Part shown: positions 6,373-7,719 of the stretch, piece after piece
Layout of the letters: each line of letters starts with the position of its first letter
How positions within the stretch are numbered: position 1 is the stretch's first letter
Source: Nitrospirota bacterium
Lineage (GTDB): Bacteria; Nitrospirota; Nitrospiria; Nitrospirales; UBA8639
Length of the DNA: 7,719 nt
Assembly (NCBI GenBank): GCA_029879555.1
Contig: JAOUQB010000104.1
Location: 1 to 7,719, forward strand
Direction: 5' to 3'
The notes under the pieces: model-generated
Seen by the model: only the letters and a program-made list of their open reading frames with translations
The model's database searches: none
What the model was told of the DNA's origin: nothing
Program-made: the position numbers and the translations under genes

Positions 6373-7719
6373 CCGACCGTCGCCGACACAGGCTTCGCCA
6401 TGTCCGGAGGCTGAACGGTTTCAATCATTCCGACGGTACGATTGGTGGGTTGAAACATCTCGTTGGCCACACGACGGATATCAGCCTTGGTCACTTGGTC
6501 AAAACGTCGAATCGAGCGAAACAGCTCCCGCCAATCCCCGAACAACATCTGATAATCCGTCATATGCATGGCCAGGCCTAAATTGTTATTGAGCGCACGG
6601 AGCAACCCAGCTTTTGCACGAGTCCGAAACCGTGCCAATTCCTCATCCGTCACATCCTGAGTTTTCAGCTTGTCGAATTCTTCATGAAGCGCTTTTTGAA
6701 CGGCTTGATTAGACACGCCACGACCAGGCACGCCATAGGCCAACCACACATGCGGATATTTATCTCCTGGGTAGGCCGCGTAAGCCCCCACTGAGACCGC
6801 AATTTGTTTATCTCGCACTAACGAGCGGAACAACCGCGACGTTCGTCCATTGGTTAAAATATCATCAATGGCATCATAGACCGGTTGGTCAACATGTGTG
6901 GCCGCCGGCTTATGATAGCCCTCTACATACAGTGGTTGTGACGGATCTTGCAGGATCACCGTTTTTTCGGTGATGGATCTCGGCTCCACCGTCCGAATCG
7001 GTGGAGGAGGAGATCCAGCCGGAATTCGGTCAAAATATTTTTCTAGGAGAGGAATCAGGGTCTTTGGCTGAATATCACCCACAATAGCCGTCACCATATT
7101 CGCGGGCACGTACTGCGCCTCATAAAATCGTTTGGCATCCGTCATCGTATAGGATTGAATATCGCTGGCATATCCAATGACCGGATGATGATAGGGATGC
7201 GCCATAAAGGCCGTCGACACAAATTGCTCCAACAGCCGACCAAACGGTTGGCTTTCCGTTCGTAAGCGTCGTTCCTCCATCACCACATCCCGCTCTTCAT
7301 AAAATTCCCGAAAGACGGGTTGCAGGAATCGCTCAGATTCTAAATACGCGAACAATTCCACTTTGTTTGCGGGCAAGGAATAGAAATAACCGGTCACATC
7401 AGCACCGGTAAAGGCATTCAGCGCCACACCGCCTTCCCGCTCAATAATATCCCCAAACTCATTTTTGATGACGTATTGAGAAGCCTCTTGTTGACGTTGC
7501 TTAAACACGTCAAATAACGATTTCACTTTTTCAGGATCAGCATGACGAGACAATTTTTCAGTTTGATAGGCTTGATAGGCGGCTTCCAATGCCTCCAGCG
7601 CGACTTGTTCCACTTGATAATTGGTTGTCCCAATTCGTGGTGTTCCCTTAAAGGCCATATGCTCAAACATATGGGCCAAGCCTGTTTGGCCCGCCCCTTC
7701 CTGCGCGGACCCGACATCC
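6357..7719 (-). CDS. M16 family zinc peptidase, catalytic subunit (5' end beyond window)
   Basis: The catalytic half of an M16 protease, missing its N-terminus at the window edge. The open frame continues upstream without a start. The zinc site is complete: HMFEH (His codons 7673-7671 and 7661-7659, Glu between them), and the third ligand is probably the second Glu of ERDVVMEE (codon 7274-7272). Between HMFEH and the conserved GGVALNAFTGAD segment lies an extra helical, charged stretch of about 55 residues (about 7440-7610), seen in a subgroup of M16 enzymes. In the second half the Arg of the R/Y pair is present (VRDKQIAVS, codon 6815-6813) but the Tyr is Val (codon 6797-6795). This enzyme therefore holds the zinc site and the next gene holds the R/Y pair. 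The apparent TTG start at 7679 is an internal Leu codon of GLAHMFEH. The signal peptide and promoter must lie outside the window. Confidence 0.95.
   Translation of the reverse strand, partial: DVGSAQEGAGQTGLAHMFEHMAFKGTPRIGTTNYQVEQVALEALEAAYQAYQTEKLSRHADPEKVKSLFDVFKQRQQEASQYVIKNEFGDIIEREGGVALNAFTGADVTGYFYSLPANKVELFAYLESERFLQPVFREFYEERDVVMEERRLRTESQPFGRLLEQFVSTAFMAHPYHHPVIGYASDIQSYTMTDAKRFYEAQYVPANMVTAIVGDIQPKTLIPLLEKYFDRIPAGSPPPPIRTVEPRSITEKTVILQDPSQPLYVEGYHKPAATHVDQPVYDAIDDILTNGRTSRLFRSLVRDKQIAVSVGAYAAYPGDKYPHVWLAYGVPGRGVSNQAVQKALHEEFDKLKTQDVTDEELARFRTRAKAGLLRALNNNLGLAMHMTDYQMLFGDWRELFRSIRRFDQVTKADIRRVANEMFQPTNRTVGMIETVQPPDMAKPVSATVGEGQS

Noticed and set aside
6357..7679. Treating TTG at 7679 as the true start of the catalytic M16 gene
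   Set aside because: The TTG encodes Leu inside GLAHMFEH, a conserved motif, and the frame stays open to the window edge; the gene is partial at its 5' end.
1..7719. Search by eye for tRNA genes, CRISPR arrays, insertion sequences, toxin-antitoxin or phage genes
   Set aside because: None was seen; the gaps between genes are all under 300 bp and are covered by the regulatory entries or show no clear structure.

Overview
The window looks like chromosomal DNA of a Gram-negative bacterium, most probably from the Nitrospirota or a related phylum. Three things suggest this: two lipoproteins with lipoboxes and Sec-exported proteases (a diderm envelope), a proteasome-type ATPase of the ARC/Mpa family outside the usual actinobacterial setting, and a cold-inducible type RRM protein with a glycine-rich tail. 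The phylum is an inference from gene content and from how the proteins read. No rRNA or other marker gene is present.

All convincing genes lie on the minus strand, so the window is best read from its right end to its left. At the right are two M16 (insulinase/pitrilysin) proteins. The first (6357-7719, cut by the window edge) carries the zinc motif HMFEH. The second (4882-6360) has lost that motif but keeps the substrate-binding Arg/Tyr pair. Their stop and start codons overlap by 4 bp, so they are probably two halves of one heterodimeric protease. An M48 metalloprotease lipoprotein follows (3890-4804, with a corrected GTG start), then a lipoprotein with seven Asp-box repeats, predicted to be a seven-bladed beta-propeller (2774-3853). 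Close spacing and common orientation make these four genes a likely operon devoted to proteolysis or quality control in the envelope.

After a short intergenic region with a good promoter candidate comes clpX (1354-2652), with no clpP beside it. Its N-terminal zinc-binding domain has a 12-residue insertion that adds a third CxxC pair, which appears to be a small tandem duplication. A 256-bp intergenic stretch with overlapping hairpins precedes a 115-aa RRM RNA-binding protein (750-1097), which ends at a textbook intrinsic terminator (684-720). Immediately beyond the terminator lie a candidate promoter and the first 183 codons of the proteasomal ATPase (1-550), which runs off the left edge.

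Taken together, the window holds two cytoplasmic unfoldases (ClpX and ARC), an RNA-binding protein possibly linked to cold or stress, and an envelope protease operon. I see no tRNA, rRNA, CRISPR array, insertion sequence or phage gene. The most interesting items are the expanded ClpX zinc domain, the division of labour between the two M16 subunits, and the uncharacterised propeller lipoprotein coupled to the M48 protease.
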